A stretch of 64,000 nt of DNA from assembly GCA_963681975.1 (NCBI GenBank), contig OY820613.1:2356001-2420000 (forward strand), read 5' to 3'. The position numbers and the translations under genes are program-made. Origin of the DNA: JANELJ01 sp024511395. GTDB lineage: Bacteria > Pseudomonadota > Gammaproteobacteria > GRL18. The notes beneath the pieces were generated by a model. It was given only the letters and a program-made list of their open reading frames with translations, did no database searches and was not told the origin of the DNA. This document shows, one piece after another, positions 63,010-64,000 of this stretch; the first letter of the stretch is position 1, and each line of letters starts with the position of its first letter.

Positions 63010-64000
63010 CTACTCCTGGGTACTATCCGGCCCGAAATTATTTTCAGGCTGAACAGGCTTGTTGCCTGTCGTAGTTTTACTAGCTGATGCCGGCTTTGAT
63101 GTCGAAGCTTTGACTGACTTCTGTTTTGACGGATTCTACGGTTCCGCTCCAGGTGCGGTCGATTCTGCAGAGGCATTTTTATCAGCAGGCTTAATGCCCA
63201 GTTCTTCCTTGCTTTGAGAAATAATAATCTCAACCCGTCGGTTCATAGCCCAGTTTTCTGAGCTGTCATTGGGTGCCAGTGGCTTCACATCAGCAAAGGC
63301 CTGAATACTGAAGCGTTTGGGACTTAAACGGTCATCCATTAATAATTCATGGGTCACCGCAGCAGCACGAGCAGAAGACAGCTCCCAGTTGGAGCGGAAC
63401 TGGGCGGTATTAATAGGAATATCATCGGTATGACCAGCCACTGTAATATTACCTGGCGTATAACTGAGTTCTTCAGCAATAATTTCCAGTATTTCGATAA
63501 AATCATCCGTCAGTCATACTGATCCCAGAGCAAAAGAGCCTTTATTGCGAATACGAATACGAATAGTAATACTCTTATCATTCGCCTCTATATCTATCAT
63601 GTCAGCCTGAATTTCTTCTTTTAGTGCTGCTTTTAACTGGTCGTCTTTTTCCTTAATAGCCTCTGCCTGAACATCATCAAGTCTTTGTCGTAAGGCATTT
63701 AACTGAGCTTCTACCTCAGCCTTTTCCGCCTTAACTTCCTGCAGACATTTTTTCAGACCTTCAAAATCGGCCTCCGCTTCAAACATATTTTCCATTTTGT
63801 CTTTCAGCTCATTTTCTTCTGCCTGTAGTTGTTCCAGCTTCTCAATGAGTTTAAGTTCCTGCATGGTGTTATTCATGGTTTTCTGACGAACTTCATTAAT
63901 AACTGTAGGCAGAGGAGGGGCGGGACTGAACTCTTTGGCAACAACATTCACCCCCTTGGGAATTTCCACCGCCTTGATATCACGCTGTACACCAAATGCA
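63010..64000 (-). pseudogene. motB: Flagellar motor protein MotB, in-frame stops (5' end beyond window)
   Basis: The visible part begins inside the gene at the window edge (AFGVQRDIKAVEIPKGVNVV) and has a long coiled coil (LIEKLEQLQAEENELKDKME), then ITIRIRIRNKGSFALGSV. A TGA (63516-63514) follows, and the same frame continues LTDDFIEILEIIAEELSYTP, VAGHTDDIPINTAQFRSNWE, LSSARAAAV and NRRVEIIIS, the OmpA/MotB peptidoglycan-binding domain. A second TAG at 63138-63136 lies in a Ser/Lys/Pro-rich tail that ends at 63010 and might be the natural end. The TGA upstream of the peptidoglycan domain should abolish stator anchoring. Confidence 0.85.

Noticed and set aside
20535..63516. TGA reassigned to a sense codon in this organism
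   Set aside because: TGA ends intact genes (mlaE, pcnB, IS5 copies), and other in-frame stops in broken genes are TAG and TAA, so the pattern is decay rather than recoding. Local readthrough in IS982 remains open.

Overview
This window reads as a chromosomal segment of a moderately AT-rich gammaproteobacterium. The order aspS-yebC-ruvC-ruvA-ruvB-ybgC-tolQ-tolR-tolA-tolB-pal-cpoB and the block mlaF-mlaE-mlaD-mlaB-ibaG are typical of that class. A glycogen cluster (glgC, a GH57 glucanohydrolase, malQ, ppdK, and divergent glgB-glgA) fits lineages such as methanotrophs or sulfur oxidisers. The sequence alone does not settle the genus.

The main feature is a genome in decay under a heavy load of insertion sequences. 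By my count about 22 kb of the 64 kb is mobile DNA: five full-length 1498-bp IS5-type copies plus two remnants, two complete IS982-type copies plus one cut by the window edge, two IS21 copies, two IS66-type segments, one IS3, one shattered IS4, and a truncated group II intron. A RAYT-like HUH transposase and REP-like palindromes add to this. Many element ends can be set to the base from inverted repeats and target duplications.

Layout: 1-110 IS982 end; 230-3028 phospholipid-transport operon without mlaC; 3369-6434 IS4 relic split by an IS5, then comEA debris; 6649-10780 RAYT, IS3 and group II intron; 10781-11965 porin, followed by heptamer tandem repeats; 12587-14146 nucleotidyltransferase genes and rplM-rpsI; 14944-20153 gnd wrecked by three IS5 copies and cut off by an IS982; 21845-28056 panD, ispA, xseB, a CNP1-like gene and pcnB-folK-panB-panC; 28060-43282 the second IS982, broken ppdK carrying an IS21, and the glycogen genes; 43381-51146 a nested stack (zwf containing IS5, containing IS66, containing IS21) followed by a fresh IS5; 51264-62229 tRNA-Lys, Tol-Pal, ruvCAB, yebC, aspS and a FmdB-type zinc-ribbon gene; 62344-64000 broken PilZ and motB genes.

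The pseudogenes share a theme. Both oxidative pentose-phosphate dehydrogenases (zwf and gnd), pyruvate phosphate dikinase, a ComEA-type DNA-uptake protein, flagellar MotB and a PilZ protein are broken. Translation, DNA repair, envelope maintenance (Tol-Pal, Mla), pantothenate and folate synthesis and glycogen synthesis stay open. This looks like ongoing reductive evolution, as in a recently host-restricted or otherwise bottlenecked lineage. Lesions include nonsense codons, deletions between short direct repeats, homopolymer indels and IS insertions, so assembly error alone cannot explain them, though single homopolymer frameshifts (ybgC, comEA) could be errors.
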